The position numbers were made by a program, and so were the translations under genes. Below the pieces are notes generated by a model that was given only the letters and a program-made list of their open reading frames with translations, was not told where the DNA came from and made no database searches. Shown in pieces: positions 32,480 to 44,147 of a DNA stretch of 64,000 bases (position 1 is the first letter of the stretch; the number at the start of each line of letters is the position of its first letter). Location of the stretch: the NCBI GenBank assembly GCA_032717465.1, contig CM064663.1, positions 15,395,684 through 15,459,683 on the forward strand, written 5' to 3'. Source of the stretch: Coenobita brevimanus. Lineage: Eukaryota > Arthropoda > Malacostraca > Decapoda > Coenobitidae.

Positions 32480-35400
32480 CTGTGTGAACTAATGCTGGAT
32501 CCACAAACTTTACCCTACAGTCGGCATATTAAATCCTCGTTTGATGGGAGAACTCTGTTTGGGTGTGCCTCCATTATCTACACTTTTCTCTGGCCAGTTT
32601 CCGAGCTTCTTCAAGATGAATTGTTCCTTTGCCGCAGAGGGCTTGTCATTATTCTTTGTCCGAGGTATTGGTTTCAAGTTCTTTTGGTATGATGTTGCCT
32701 TTCGTCAGAGTTGTCCTTATGTGATCTGTATCTTTTCTTCTGTCTCCCTGGGTTGTGACGTGCTGTAGGGAGTTGGCCATACAGAACCTGGCTTGGAAGT
32801 GATGCTCTGGCATGTGGAACACGTGTCCGACCATCTAAAAAACTTTAGGATATCATGGGTTCTATGTTGGTTGACTTTGCCCACTAGAGGATTTGTTACT
32901 GAGGCACTTTATCACCCCATTTGAATCCTAGGATGCATTGTACGTACTGCATGTAAAATGACTCAAGCTGTTTCATATAAAGCTTGTTTGTAGTCTTAAA
33001 TTCACCTCCGTATAAGGGAGTGGAGAGGCATACAGATGTATATTGAAACATTTCTCTCCATTCTTATGCTGATACATTCAAAGACACTGGGTCTGAGACG
33101 TCCAGAAAAAGCCGAGACGTGGTTGATTCGTTCAAGGACTTCTGTATCAATGTTATGTTTATATGTGAACACACATCCAAGGTAGGTAAAATTCTCCACC
33201 TGTTTTACATTTTAGCTGTTTATCTGAAATGTATGAGGCTCTGCTAGGTTGTTTCTCTGATATATTTTTCTGTTTTATTGACATTCAGAATCCCATTGCA
33301 TGGTATATATTAGAAATGATGGCAATACCCTGTCGTAGGGCTTCTGCGGTATGTGTAATGATAGCATAGCTCTCAGCTCTAGAAGAGAAGTCTGTGACTG
33401 TGACTGAAGACATCCAAGATTAAATAAGTTACCGTCTAGACTTAAATTGATTTTTATTATATCAGCAGGATTCATTTGTTGGTGACTTAAAAGGGTGACT
33501 GCAGTGAGACAGATGTTGAAAATAACATGAGTCAGAACACATCCATGCTTTATTCCAATATCCACTTTGAAGGGCTCAGATTTGCTCCCACCTATGGACA
33601 CACGAACATTCATGTTGTCATGCAGACTATTCAGGTTGGTAACAAAAAAAAAATCAACTCCAAATTTTGAAAGAGCATTCCATAAAAGTTCTCTGTTGTC
33701 AGGGTCAAATACTTTTGCAAGATTAGCACCCGTAAATGCAATATATATACAATTCACAGTTTTGTTCGTGGCATTTCTCTTGTATCTGTTCGGCAACAAA
33801 GATCATAATATCATATCACAGGAATTTTTTTCCCTACCAAATCCATATTGTGTTTCAAAAAGTGTTGACTCAGTCAAATGATTTTTCAGTCCAGATAAAA
33901 TTTTTTTGGCTAGTACTTTGCAAGCATTCACCAGGAGGGAGATAATTCTACTCTTGTCACGATTTGAGCCGTCCTATTTCTTCTTCTAGATGGTTACAGT
34001 ATCAGACGTACGCCATTCAGATGGAATTTGTTCTTTATTCCAGATATTCAGAATGAGATTATCAAGGCACTTGTGGACTAACTGGCCACCCTTAATGATT
34101 AATTAAGATGGTATTCCATCAGTGCCTGCATTTTCATTCTTTATAAATCAGATGGCCTGAACAGTTTCTGCAAGTGTAGGTTGGACATTGAGACCTGCTG
34201 CTTGAGGAGCATTTGGGATGTCATGAAGGATATTCTGCTCCCCTGGGTTTCTTCTATTCACTAAGGTGTTGAAGCGTTGTGCCCATCTTTCTTGGACTGC
34301 TTCCTTGTCTTTCAGGCCCTCTCACTTGGGTGAACGTATAGTGTCTATGTTGTGTTTTGTTCAGACTTAGGTTTTATCGACTTGTAGAATCCAGGTTCAT
34401 TTTAAACATCAGTTAGTCTTTGAAGCCCTTTTGCTTCCTCAGCTCACCATTTGGTCTCATGTCAGGCAGCCTCCTCTGGGTTTCATTTATAAGATCTTGG
34501 AATTCAGTTTTAAGGGTTAGGGAACTAGGATGAGCCAACCAGTTGTTATGTGCTCTATTCTTCATTGCAAGAAGGTAATGTATGTCCTCAGCATGATCAT
34601 CAAACCAGTCATTATGGCAGTGGGTGAAGAAATATAGGGTTCCTTCTGCAGTGACATGAAGCACTGTCTTAATGTTCGGCCATTCTGTGTTTAGGTTTGT
34701 TGTATTGTTGCTTTGGTCAAGTGGTGGGCATTGAGACAGCTTGTCTGAAATAGTACTGCAGAAGCTGTTACAGGTTGCTGCATCCTTTAAGATAGTAAAG
34801 TTTATATTCTTGGAGGATTGTCTACGGTGCATTTCTGGATATATGACCAGTTGTGGTTTGGCAAGTATAATGTTATGGTCTACTGAGCACCCAGTACCTC
34901 TCATGGATTGGGTTATAAGAACTTTTTGATCTCGTTGCCTGATACTGACATAATCAATTAGGTGCCAGTGTCTAGATTGTGGATGCATCCACGTGTCTTT
35001 TGTTTATTCTTAAGTTGAAAATGGCGTTAGTGATGACCAGACTGTGATATGAGCATAATGAAAGCAGTGTAAGGCCATTGTTGTTCATGTTACCAACTCC
35101 GTGGAGGCCTATAATGGCTTGCCAGAGGTAACTATCTTTTCCAGTTCTGGCATTGAACTCTTCAAGCAGGATGCGTTTGTCATTATGTGGTTTTGGGGAA
35201 ATGGTGGCATCCAGAGAGTCGTTAAAGGAATCATTGCCAGTGTCTTCAGAGTCAAGCGTTGGAGCATAGGCACTGATGAGTGTTTTATACTGATATTAGA
35301 GAGAGGTTTGTGCCAGGACATCAGCATCTCTGATATACCCAAAGGTGACTCTTGGATCTTCTATAGTAAGTTGTCTGTGTATCCTCTCCAGAAATAATTA

Positions 35401-35650
35401 TACCCTTCTCCTCCTTCCGTTAGGTTGTTCTCTCTGGAGAGGTGCGTCTCAGGCACAGCAGCAGTGTCAGTTTATTATCGTTTTAGTTCATGGGCAATAA
35501 GGGAAATCCTACGGCGTGGTCCTGGGTCTTGGTTATAATCAAACATGATCCGTATATTCCTGGTTGCAAGAGTCAGAGGGATTCTTTTCGTTCTTTGACC
35601 GTAGTGTAGAATGCCTTGACAAACATGGTTATTTGCCCAGGTGTAGAGCA
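32480..35650 (-). mobile_element. RTE-like LINE, degenerate
   Basis: Minus strand. Endonuclease start near 35600 (TLATRNIRIMFD), continuing GEGYNYFWRGYTDNLL and an ISEMLMSWHKP block at 35109-35470. Then a conserved block at 34413-34988 (MHPQSRHWHLIDYVSIRQRD, DWFDDHAEDI), RT at 33275-33799 (LAKVFDPDNRELLWNALSKF, IKHGCVLTHVIF) with the YADD region lost in a frame change, and the C-terminal region at 33002-33199 (FTYLGCVFTYKHNIDTEVLERI) and 32649-32834 (VGHVFHMPEHHFQ). No RNase H. It resembles endonuclease-RT elements often annotated as craniofacial development protein 2-like. Many stops; inactive. Confidence 0.78.
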
Positions 35651-36322
35651 GCAAATATTTAGGTTTCCTTATCTAAACCCCTCCCCATCAGACTAACCAG
35701 CTGCGTGTCCGTTTCTGGCTGCTTAGTCACAATGGATACTGCTGAAGGCATGGCATGCTCCTACGCCATTATGCCAGCGACCACTGGGCCAATGCAGCCA
35801 ATGTGCAGGACTCGAGCTAACGACTTCCACCCTGCACGCTCTGTCACCATCACCGTATCCTGTCGCCATAGGGCATTTAGTTTTGATGACTGGGTTAAAT
35901 GGGAGGTGAATAAAGAGGTATGCTTGTACAATGAAAGCATTTGGTGTGGTGGTGAGAGTGCGCAGTCCTACTGCCACGTTACTTGGCTCTTCTTAGTCTG
36001 TGACGGTGGCATGAAGATTCACAGCTCCTATCTACTGGCCAGGGTTGCAGGAGTCTGCCGGAGCTCTGGCTGTCATGCCCTGTCTTCTGGAGGACATCAC
36101 TCACGAATTTCACATTCAGGGTTTACTCGCGTAGCCTTAACGCATCCAAGGGTGGATGGGTACACTGTCTGACCCCTCACTGATGGCCCCTTCAACATAG
36201 GTAACCCTGTACATCTGTTGAGGCTGGAGGGATCTCACCCCTCCCCCCACCGATATGGCCCACCAGAATTATGGGGTATGCATGCACCCCACAATGACAA
36301 GGTGGTTCCTGTGGAGGGTTAT
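35651..36322. other. Possible 5' part of the RTE-like LINE, otherwise unassigned
   Basis: Moderately GC-rich compared with neighbours and directly upstream of the endonuclease on the minus strand. An open plus-strand stretch at 35705-36172 has no motif I recognise. It may be element 5' UTR. Confidence 0.35.

Positions 36323-36406
<84 letters not shown>
36323..36406. repeat. (CA)n microsatellite
   Basis: About 42 uninterrupted AC units. Overlapping His/Thr or Cys/Val frames are artefacts. Confidence 0.95.
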
Positions 36407-36408
<2 letters not shown>

Positions 36409-37859
36409 CACAAACTTCCATCAATTTCCTTTCAATCCTACGGTTGGAAGATGCTAGACTACAGTAGAAAAACATTAGCCTACAGTCCACCAGGTTTACA
36501 TTCACATGAGCCAAGGGTTGCAAGTAATACAATACATAGAGTATGGTATAAGTATATATTCAATTGTTAATGCTTATGCAGATTATCTCATTTTAGTACT
36601 CAAGTTCACAGGGTCTGAGTTTGCCTTAACCCAGACTACGTTACGCCACCACTGGACTAGTTCCCGCAGTTTACCTTACCTTATAGTAAATTGAAAGTTT
36701 TTTATAGACTGTGCATAATACGGTGGAATAAAGAGATATTGCTGCATTAATATGGAGGTAACAATACCACTATTACCTCTTCTTTACTAAAGGATAAGGA
36801 AATGTGAGTATACAACCTCCCAGTGCCTGTATTTCTTCCTGCAGAAACAGATTTGTGTAATGACAAAATAACAAGTCTTCATCTTTTATCCTAAGTCTGA
36901 CCTCTGGTCCTCGAAGATACAGTAATGGGAGAAATATATTCCACTTTCTCAGTGAGTACCATGCTCCACTAAGGAATAAAGTGTCCTTTTTTTCTATTTG
37001 TACCGAGGTTCTTCACAAGGATGCCTTTGCGTGGTGACACCCATATGACTGGGTGACTACACTTCCTGGTTAAACAAACGTTCCTCAGCTAATCTTCCCT
37101 TATCTCGAAACGAGGATGGTGGACTTTAGATGAACGCAGTTTCAGCCTGCAGTTCACAGGGTTCCCAACCACATGAACCCGGGGCAACAAACACGCAGGT
37201 TAATTGTCAATTTCGAGGAGTGTGTGGAAGTGCCTCAGTTGTATTGTTTTTACTGTTAACCATATACTGCTCTGGAAGGAATACTCCTTTCTTTGAGGGT
37301 TTCTGTGTAACGTGCGGATCACTGACATTTGAAGAAATGAGCTTACTGACTGTGAGCCGATAGGTGAAGACAGGTAGGCTAAGAACCATACCTCCCAAAC
37401 ATTATGCCCAGAATATTCAGGCAAGAAAAGGTTGCCAGATATCTCTTTAAAAATAAATTACTGATTAATTGACTGATTTACTGAAATAAAATCTTCCGGC
37501 GCAGCTGCCAGAGTCAAATTCCAAAATAATATGAACATGAACTTCAAAGTGAAAAAAAAAATGTGCTAGATGGCAATTTTTTATAAAACGATGAGCATAA
37601 CAACCTATTGCTGTATATAACGGCCTACTTACACTGTTTGCTGTAGTTAAATGGAGTCGGTCTTGGAGGACGACACATGCCAATAATCGAACATCGATAT
37701 TTCTGATCTCTCACGGGAGGCGTGTGTCTTGGCTGAGGAGGGACGTATGTGGATGTTGATATCTGTGAGGTGGAGTCCAGATTCTGCAACTTTGACACGT
37801 GAGTCAATGTGAAGGAGGCCCATTCAAATGAGCAGACTTGGTTAGGTTATTCCTTATAT
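36407..37859. other. No gene recognised
   Basis: No protein family motif, RNA gene or repeat structure seen. Near 37859 a short direct duplication of AGATCAGATATTCAT precedes the next LINE. Confidence 0.5.
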
Positions 37860-39059
37860 AGATCAGATATTCATATCTGTCTAGATCAGATATTCATTCT
37901 TAGATCTTTAGTGGAAAAGTTTCTAGAGAAGGGAAAGAAGTTGTATGCGGCTTTCGTGGATTTGGAGAAAGCATATGACAGGGCGAATACACAAGGATTG
38001 TGGAAAGTGATAAGAATATATGGAGCAGATGGGAAGTTGTTGAATGCTGTGATGAGTATGTATGATAGTGCTAAGGCTGCAGTGCGTGTGGATGGTGAAC
38101 TGAGTGAATTTTTTCTCTTTGAAGGTTGGGTTGAAATAGGGATGTGTCATGTCTCCATGGTTGGTCAATCTGTACATGGATAGGGTAATAAAAGAGGTAC
38201 AAGGTAGGGCAGTGGATGTTGGAGTGGTCCTAGTGGGAGAGGGTAGTGTTTGGAAACTCCCTGTACTGTTCTTTGCAGATGATACTGTGTTGTTGAGTGA
38301 AGACAAAGGGGAGCTGCAAGGTTTGGTGGATGAGTTTGGGAGAGTGTGCAAGACGCGGAATCTAAAGGTGAACGTAGGGAAGTGTAAAATGATGGTCTCT
38401 GAGAGAGGTGAAGTCAGTGAATGTACAGTGAGGTTGGATGGTGAGGAAATGGAAAATATGAGTACGTTTAAGTACTTGGGTAGTGTGATGAGTAAGGATG
38501 GAAGTTTGCTGGGTGAAGTGCTTGAAAGGGTACAACAAGGAAGAAAGGTTGCTGGTTCCTTGAAAGCAGTGATAAGAAACAGGGAAGTGAGCATGGAAGT
38601 GAAAAAGTTACATGACAGTATTATGATACCAACTCTAAAGTATGAAAATGAAGCTTGGACCTTGCTGGAAGGACACAAGCCAAGAGTGAGAGCAGTGGAA
38701 ATGAGTTATTTAACAGGAGCCTGTGGAATCACATGGAGAGACAGGCTGACAAATGAGGATATAAAGGAGCGTTGTGGTGTGGATGCGGATGTGATAGGAA
38801 GTGTTAGGAGGAACACACTGAAGTGGTTTGGCCATGTGGAGAGGATGGAGGGTGAGAGACTGACGATGAGAGTGTATGTGAATGAGGTGGAGGGGGGGGG
38901 AGAGGAAAGGGGAGGCCGAGGATGAAATGGAGGGATGGAGTGGAGAGGTATATGAGAGAGGAGGGTGTGAGTTGGTAGCAGGGCAGTGAAATGGCGGGGG
39001 ACAGGGCGACGTGGAGGCGATTTGTTTCTGGCCACCACGTACGGGATTGAGGCGTCTGG

Positions 39060-39060
<1 letters not shown>
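37860..39060 (+). mobile_element. RTE-like LINE fragment with RT and C-terminal region
   Basis: Starts in the RT (LVEKFLEKGKKLYAAFVDLEKAYDR), changes frame near 38150 at the QGCVMSPW block, and continues open at 38149-38925: LFFADDTVLLSEDKGEL, VDEFGRVCKTRNLKVNVGKCKMM, FKYLGSVMSKDG, TLKWFGHVERM. A G-rich frame change near 38890 removes the last residues. FADD is intact. The 3' UTR ends at the TA tract. No RNase H. The copy is 5' truncated and broken once or twice, so it is recent but not functional. Confidence 0.82.

Positions 39061-39135
<75 letters not shown>
39061..39135. repeat. (TA)n tract between two inverted LINE tails
   Basis: About 37 TA units flanked by inverted copies of a LINE 3' end (AGGCGTCTG on the left, CAGACGCCT on the right). 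The whole region can form a long cruciform. Confidence 0.9.
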
Positions 39136-39139
<4 letters not shown>

Positions 39140-39195
39140 CGCCTTAATCCTATAAGGGATGGCTACAAACAAATTGCCTCTAAGTCACCTTGTCC
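39136..39195 (-). mobile_element. About 60 bp of an opposite-strand LINE 3' end
   Basis: Reverse complement of the last 60 bp of the LINE on the left (matching GAGGCRATTTGTTT and GACAGGG blocks), at roughly 75-80 percent identity by eye. Similarity stops near 39195. It looks like an extremely 5'-truncated insertion facing the first LINE. Confidence 0.65.
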
Positions 39196-40996
39196 CCTGT
39201 CCTCAGCATCGTAAGGAGGGAAAAGGGATATAGATGGTGATAGTGATGATGATGATGATGATGAAAAACTTTGTGCATCGAAAATGCGGACAGACCTGCC
39301 ATAAAATACTGCATTTATCTCCTGTCCGATGACGCCGTTTCAGTGTATTTGTGTTCTATCCAGATAATTTAGTTTCAACTAAAAAGGATTTCAAACTGTA
39401 ATGGAGTTTTTTACTGGTATATCCAGCAAGGTAGTTTGGGAAACCACTCCCAATACTGACCGTAATCGTCTGGTGCTGTTAGGATTGAGTGATTGATTGA
39501 TGAACCTGTAGAAAAAAAAAATGACTGCGCAACTCCCTTGTGTGGCACCGGACAGCAGTGAAACAGACGATACGATAAAGTAAAAGGAATAAAATTAAAA
39601 CACTAAAAGCACTAAACACTAAAACTTACAAAGGAGTCTGGGTGCCTGCACAAAGGAAAGGATTCCCCCATCCCTCACCATTGCACAAGCATCCTCTCCA
39701 AGTACCGGGCTGTGTTAGTAATAACGCAGAGAAGACGTAACATGAGGGACAGGGTTAACCTCAATCCGGTGACGTCTTTTTCATATTTTACTTCAAGTAC
39801 GAAGGACATTTATTGATGAGTTTACTGAAGGTCATATCTAGTTTATTACAAGCTGCACAAAACCGTCAAGATTATTAACCTGGTTACTGCAATGGTGTCA
39901 TAAGTTTATTGTTACCCCCAGAAAAAAATACTAAACTCAGGAAGAATTTCTCGTATTCAAGGGGTTCATGAAAGCTACATCTGACCGCCCAAGATCAGGT
40001 TCAGATTGTTTTCTCCCAACCTCAATAAAATCGCCTGCAGATTTCAAGATCATATTATGAAAGATATTTATTCTAATATCTGCAAAACCAGAGTTCCTGT
40101 GTTTGCTTATTAACTACCATTATTTTTATTTTTTTTTCGCACCTCCAGATTATTCTTTTCACAATAGGAGAAACTTTTCTTATTGATGTTTGTATTTTCG
40201 TCGGGTTAGGAGCTCCGCAACTGCTCTTCCTTGACGGTTTATTTTACTTATTGGGATACTTTTTACTGTCCTTCTCAGCTCATAAAAATAATTAAAATCC
40301 TATCATTCCCAACACAGATTAAATACAAACTGATATTAACCAGCCTTGTCCAAAAACAAATCGCTAAGGAACAGGTGTCAGGGAGCTTCCTTACCTGATG
40401 AGAACGTGACCCTGGAAGAGTGACATATAGTCTTCATTAACTTCACCTCTACTAGTGGTCTCCCCCAAAATAATATTAACTGTCAGCAGGAAAGTACAGT
40501 CACGCGTATCTAGGAGGAGGTGAGGCGGGTATTGAGCGAAACAGAATGAGATGATATCTGGGAAGGAGACAGTTGAGACTTGTGGTCAACGATCTGTAGC
40601 CAGAGAGAGAAGTGAAGTGACCAGAGTAAACGGTATGACAATCATCGGTTTCTAACTAGAAATTTGAAGTTGATGTACAGTGTGGTCGAGGAATAAACAT
40701 GAGGAAAAAAATGCAGACATATTTCCCCACAACAGACAGGAGTATTGTGTAAACATTTGGGAATATGTTAACGAAGCACTAACTAGGTTCGCTTCTAACT
40801 AACTAGGTTCGGTTTTAACTAACTAGGTTCGCTTCCAGTCTGTTATATTAATTCTCATTGCATATATAGTCAGCTACAGCACAACATAGAGAATACACCA
40901 GAAATTTCACTCGGTTAAGATGATAATAACATCACGTTTAAACTGAATAATAGTATTTTGGCGACGTAGTGTAAAATTAATTAATCAGACAACCGT

Positions 40997-41054
<58 letters not shown>

Positions 41055-41118
41055 GGAACTGTAAAAAATCACAACACGAAGTATTAACACACCTCTTTAA
41101 GGGCATGGCAGGGCCTAC
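39196..41118. other. No gene recognised; two short tandem repeats
   Basis: A GAT/ATG trinucleotide run lies at about 39240-39263 and a GA tract at 41003-41053. Near 40785-40835 an ACTAACTAGGTTCG unit occurs three times. Otherwise AT-rich and non-coding by inspection. Confidence 0.6.
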
Positions 41119-41244
41119 CTTGTCTTCGTCAGGTTTCCAAACAGCAGAAACTTCCATCACTCGGATACCTTCCCTACTGAGTGTCTTCTCGATCATCTCA
41201 CTTTTATACATCAGCGCCAGGCACAGAGCGACGACGCAGAACAT
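41119..41244 (-). CDS. Candidate first coding exon, unknown protein
   Basis: Minus-strand frame from ATG at 41244: a short hydrophobic start (MFCVVALCLALMY), then KSEMIEKTLSREGIRVMEVS and a WKPDEDK stretch. It ends at a good splice-donor match, AAG followed by GTAGGC (donor at 41118-41113). The composition is unlike the flanking AT-rich DNA and unlike the transposon frames here. The hydrophobic start could be a signal peptide. The frame also stays open upstream of the ATG. No family is recognised and a chance open frame remains possible. Confidence 0.3.
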
Positions 41245-41332
41245 GCTCTGCTCTGCCGCATTTTGCTTGGCTTGACATTTTGTTTTCCGGGATGAATAAA
41301 CAACGTGACGAGAACAAAAACAGCAAACTTAC

Positions 41333-41406
41333 CTTAGAAATAACAGTAAATGCCTCCCAAGAGAACTGATCAGTGTTGTTATTATTCTTTCTTTAGTGTA
41401 TCGAGT
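41333..41406 (-). other. Candidate upstream exon of 74 bp
   Basis: Bounded on the minus strand by an acceptor-like CTATTTATTTTCCAG at 41421-41407 and a consensus donor, AAG followed by GTAAGT. One frame is open (TRYTKERIITTLISSLGRH onward). No clear acceptor joins it to the exon candidate at 41119-41244, so this is only a suggestion. Confidence 0.2.
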
Positions 41407-41694
41407 CTGGAAAATAAATAGTGAGGTATTTGGAGGAATATTCTACGTCACATATCCATAGTCAAGCTCACATATATTGTAATGTAAATGTAAATGAACA
41501 TAGTCCCCTTTCTGTGTTTAGTTATGCTTCCTCCAAAATTATATGCATAGTAGGGATTAACAGATTTTTCTTTTGGTTAATTCATACATAATATTTATGT
41601 AAAACACACAACGGGACATATCATATATAATTCACGATAAACTGTACTAGTAATACGAGCTTCCAACAGGTAGCAATGCCCTCACGCAGCTAGA

Positions 41695-41759
<65 letters not shown>

Positions 41760-42439
41760 CCATAGATGAATGTACATTTCTTATTTCATATTTAAGACAC
41801 AAAGTATCAATATCATGTAAAGAAATACTCTTCTAACATGTCGGTCTGACACTAAGAATCGGTAATAGTTTGGGACGTCGTGGCATCAAGGTTTTCGTGC
41901 AAAACTAAATACCTGGCCAATCCAGTGTTAAGTCGTCCACTGTGACCCTATGTGATATAGGCTGAATGCCAATGATTTTGTGAATAATTAATACATTCAA
42001 AGCAGAAAAAAAATAAGATACAGAACACTCTACGTTTTATTTCCAGTATCAAATTTCATTATTGCTACTGAAAAAGTCCCACATAAAACAACGGTAGTAG
42101 ATCGCTGAAACGTAATTATGAACGATCATCTTCCAGTCCAAATATAGCTTGTTGTACCATGAACTACTTCTGGCCACTTCAATCCGTAGATAGTAGAATG
42201 GGTTTAAGCACGCTTAATAATGCACACATTAACATAGCAGCAAGCAGTAAGGTACCGTCCCTGACAGAACGCATTATTTTTACTTTCGCGTTTTTCATGT
42301 CGAAGAAATCTTTGCTCAATTCGCTTTGAAAAGAACTGCTGTACTCTCTCCCATTGCCCTGCTACCATCATAGTCAGTTTTACCTACTTCTGCATTTCCT
42401 CTGTATCCTTAAAAACTGCCCAGTTACATATTTCTGCAC
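41407..42439. other. No gene recognised; (GT)n tract
   Basis: A GT microsatellite lies at 41697-41758. The remainder is AT-rich with no motif. The last eight bases (42432-42439, TTCTGCAC) are the left target-site copy of the hAT element. Confidence 0.7.
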
Positions 42440-42589
42440 CAGTGTTGCCAGATTATCAGAAAAGTCTGCATTTCTCCAGATTTTTAGCCAAAGCTCAGAT
42501 TTTCTTTTTTTTTTCTTTTTTTCAAAACTGGGAAATCTCCAGATATCTACATCATATCCAGAAAAAGTGCTTGAAATCTCCATAATTTC

Positions 42590-42624
<35 letters not shown>

Positions 42625-42690
42625 CACGTGAAGCGTACAAGTCCGTTCATATACTATGCGCGTCCCACCGCCGCTACCCTGTCCCATACA

Positions 42691-42879
42691 CAGAGTTGCC
42701 AACATTGGCGTTAAATCTAGTGCTTATCATAATTTAGTGCCAAAAAATATTAGATTTTCTTCTATATCTAGCGCGTGTGGAAGTTCAATTTAGTGCAAAA
42801 ATTTGAACTGTTCACCTGTAGTTTAGCGCATTTTAAAGTTGAGCTTAGAACTTTTGAAGATTTCCTCTTGGCAACTCTG
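42691..42879. mobile_element. Small hAT-like MITE
   Basis: 189 bp with ends CAGAGTTGCCAA and TTGGCAACTCTG. It is flanked by CCCATACA and CCCATAAC, a near match for an 8-bp duplication. It has no coding capacity. The ends resemble, but are not the same as, those of the host hAT element. Confidence 0.65.
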
Positions 42880-43019
42880 CCCATAACATACCGGCTCTAG
42901 TCCACTCTTACCCTCCACTAGGGAAATATCGATCGGTCTCTTACCACTCAAGTGGTAGTGGTTATGAAACGCCTAAGCCTACTGGTGCTATAGAAACGAA
43001 AAGGAAGTACGGTATAGCC

Positions 43020-44143
43020 AGAAGTACAATGAATCATGGGAAAATGATGAAGAGTTCAAAAGGTGGTTACGAGGTAGCCGAAAAGGTTCCTCATTTGCCT
43101 TCTGCTGCGTGTGTTATGTGGATTTAAATTTGAAAGCAGGATAATCTGATCTCAGAAAACATGCAGGCACAATGAAGCACCAAGAAAATTGTTCAGCAAT
43201 TAACCAACAACCTATAGTGTATTTAGTTTTGCTTCACATAGTAAGAAAAGGGAAAGTGAGATGGTTAAGGCTAGTGAACTTCGTGTTGCTGCTTTCATAA
43301 CTGACCATGACTTACCCTTCTCTGTTGCTGAGCATATACTTAAGTTCATACAAGCTGTTTGTCATGATTCTGAGGTAGCAAAGAATTTAATTAAAGTGCG
43401 GGAAAACAAAGGCAACTGCTATTGTGAAGAATGTGTCTGGCCAGGAAAAGTTTTGAACAGTTGATTGAAACATTACAAAAAGAAAATTTTCGCTTATTTT
43501 GGATGAATCTGATTAAGGCTGTATCAAGCACTTGTGTCTTGTGGCTAGGACAATAGTAGACAGTGATGTGAAGGATTGTTTTTTAGGCCTTATTCCTGTT
43601 CAGGATAGATCTTCTAGTACATTGCGTGCAAACATTGTCAACTTTTTTGAAAGCAACATGATACCCTATAAAGACAATATGATTGGCTTTGGTGCTGATG
43701 GTGCTAACACTGTTTGGGGCCCATCACTCTTTAGCAACGCTTTTGAAAGAGGAAATACCAAGTTTATTTACTATGAAATGTAAATGCCACTCATTTGCAT
43801 TGTGTGCCTCGTATGCATGCCTCAAACTGCCAAGGGGAATCGAAGATTTGGCACTTGACATTTACTTATATTTTTCTTACAGCCCAAAAAGATTAGATCT
43901 ACAACAATTCCAAGCCTTTGCAAACGTGAAACCTCATAAGCTACTTCATCCAGCTCAAACTCGCTGGCTTTCTCTACAAATGATGGTTGTGACGAGACTT
44001 CTTGAACAGTACACTGCATTAGTTCTCTACTTTACTGATGCAGTGTTGAGTGAAAGACTTTTGGTGTGAGAATACACTGCAAAAGTTGCGTAATCCTACC
44101 ACGAAACTTTATCTCCAGATTCTTGACTTTATACTGCCCACCT
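43020..44143 (+). pseudogene. hAT transposase, N-terminal and central part
   Basis: Begins with a BED-like zinc finger in one frame (ESWENDEEFKRWLRG, CCVCYVDL, then SDLRKHAGTMKHQENC). It continues in others: HDLPFSVAEHILKFIQAVCH (43261-43464), the catalytic-core region ARTIVDSDVKDCFLGLIPVQ and IGFGADGANTVWG (43532-43783), then CHSFALCASYACLKLP and TRWLSLQMMVVTRLLEQYTAL (43683-44069). At least three frameshifts and several stops interrupt it. It is cut at 44143 by the piggyBac insertion and resumes at 47852. Confidence 0.8.
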
Positions 44144-44147
44144 TTAA

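Noticed and set aside
36192..36532. Cys/Val and His/Thr frames over the CA tract
   Set aside because: Microsatellite artefacts on both strands.
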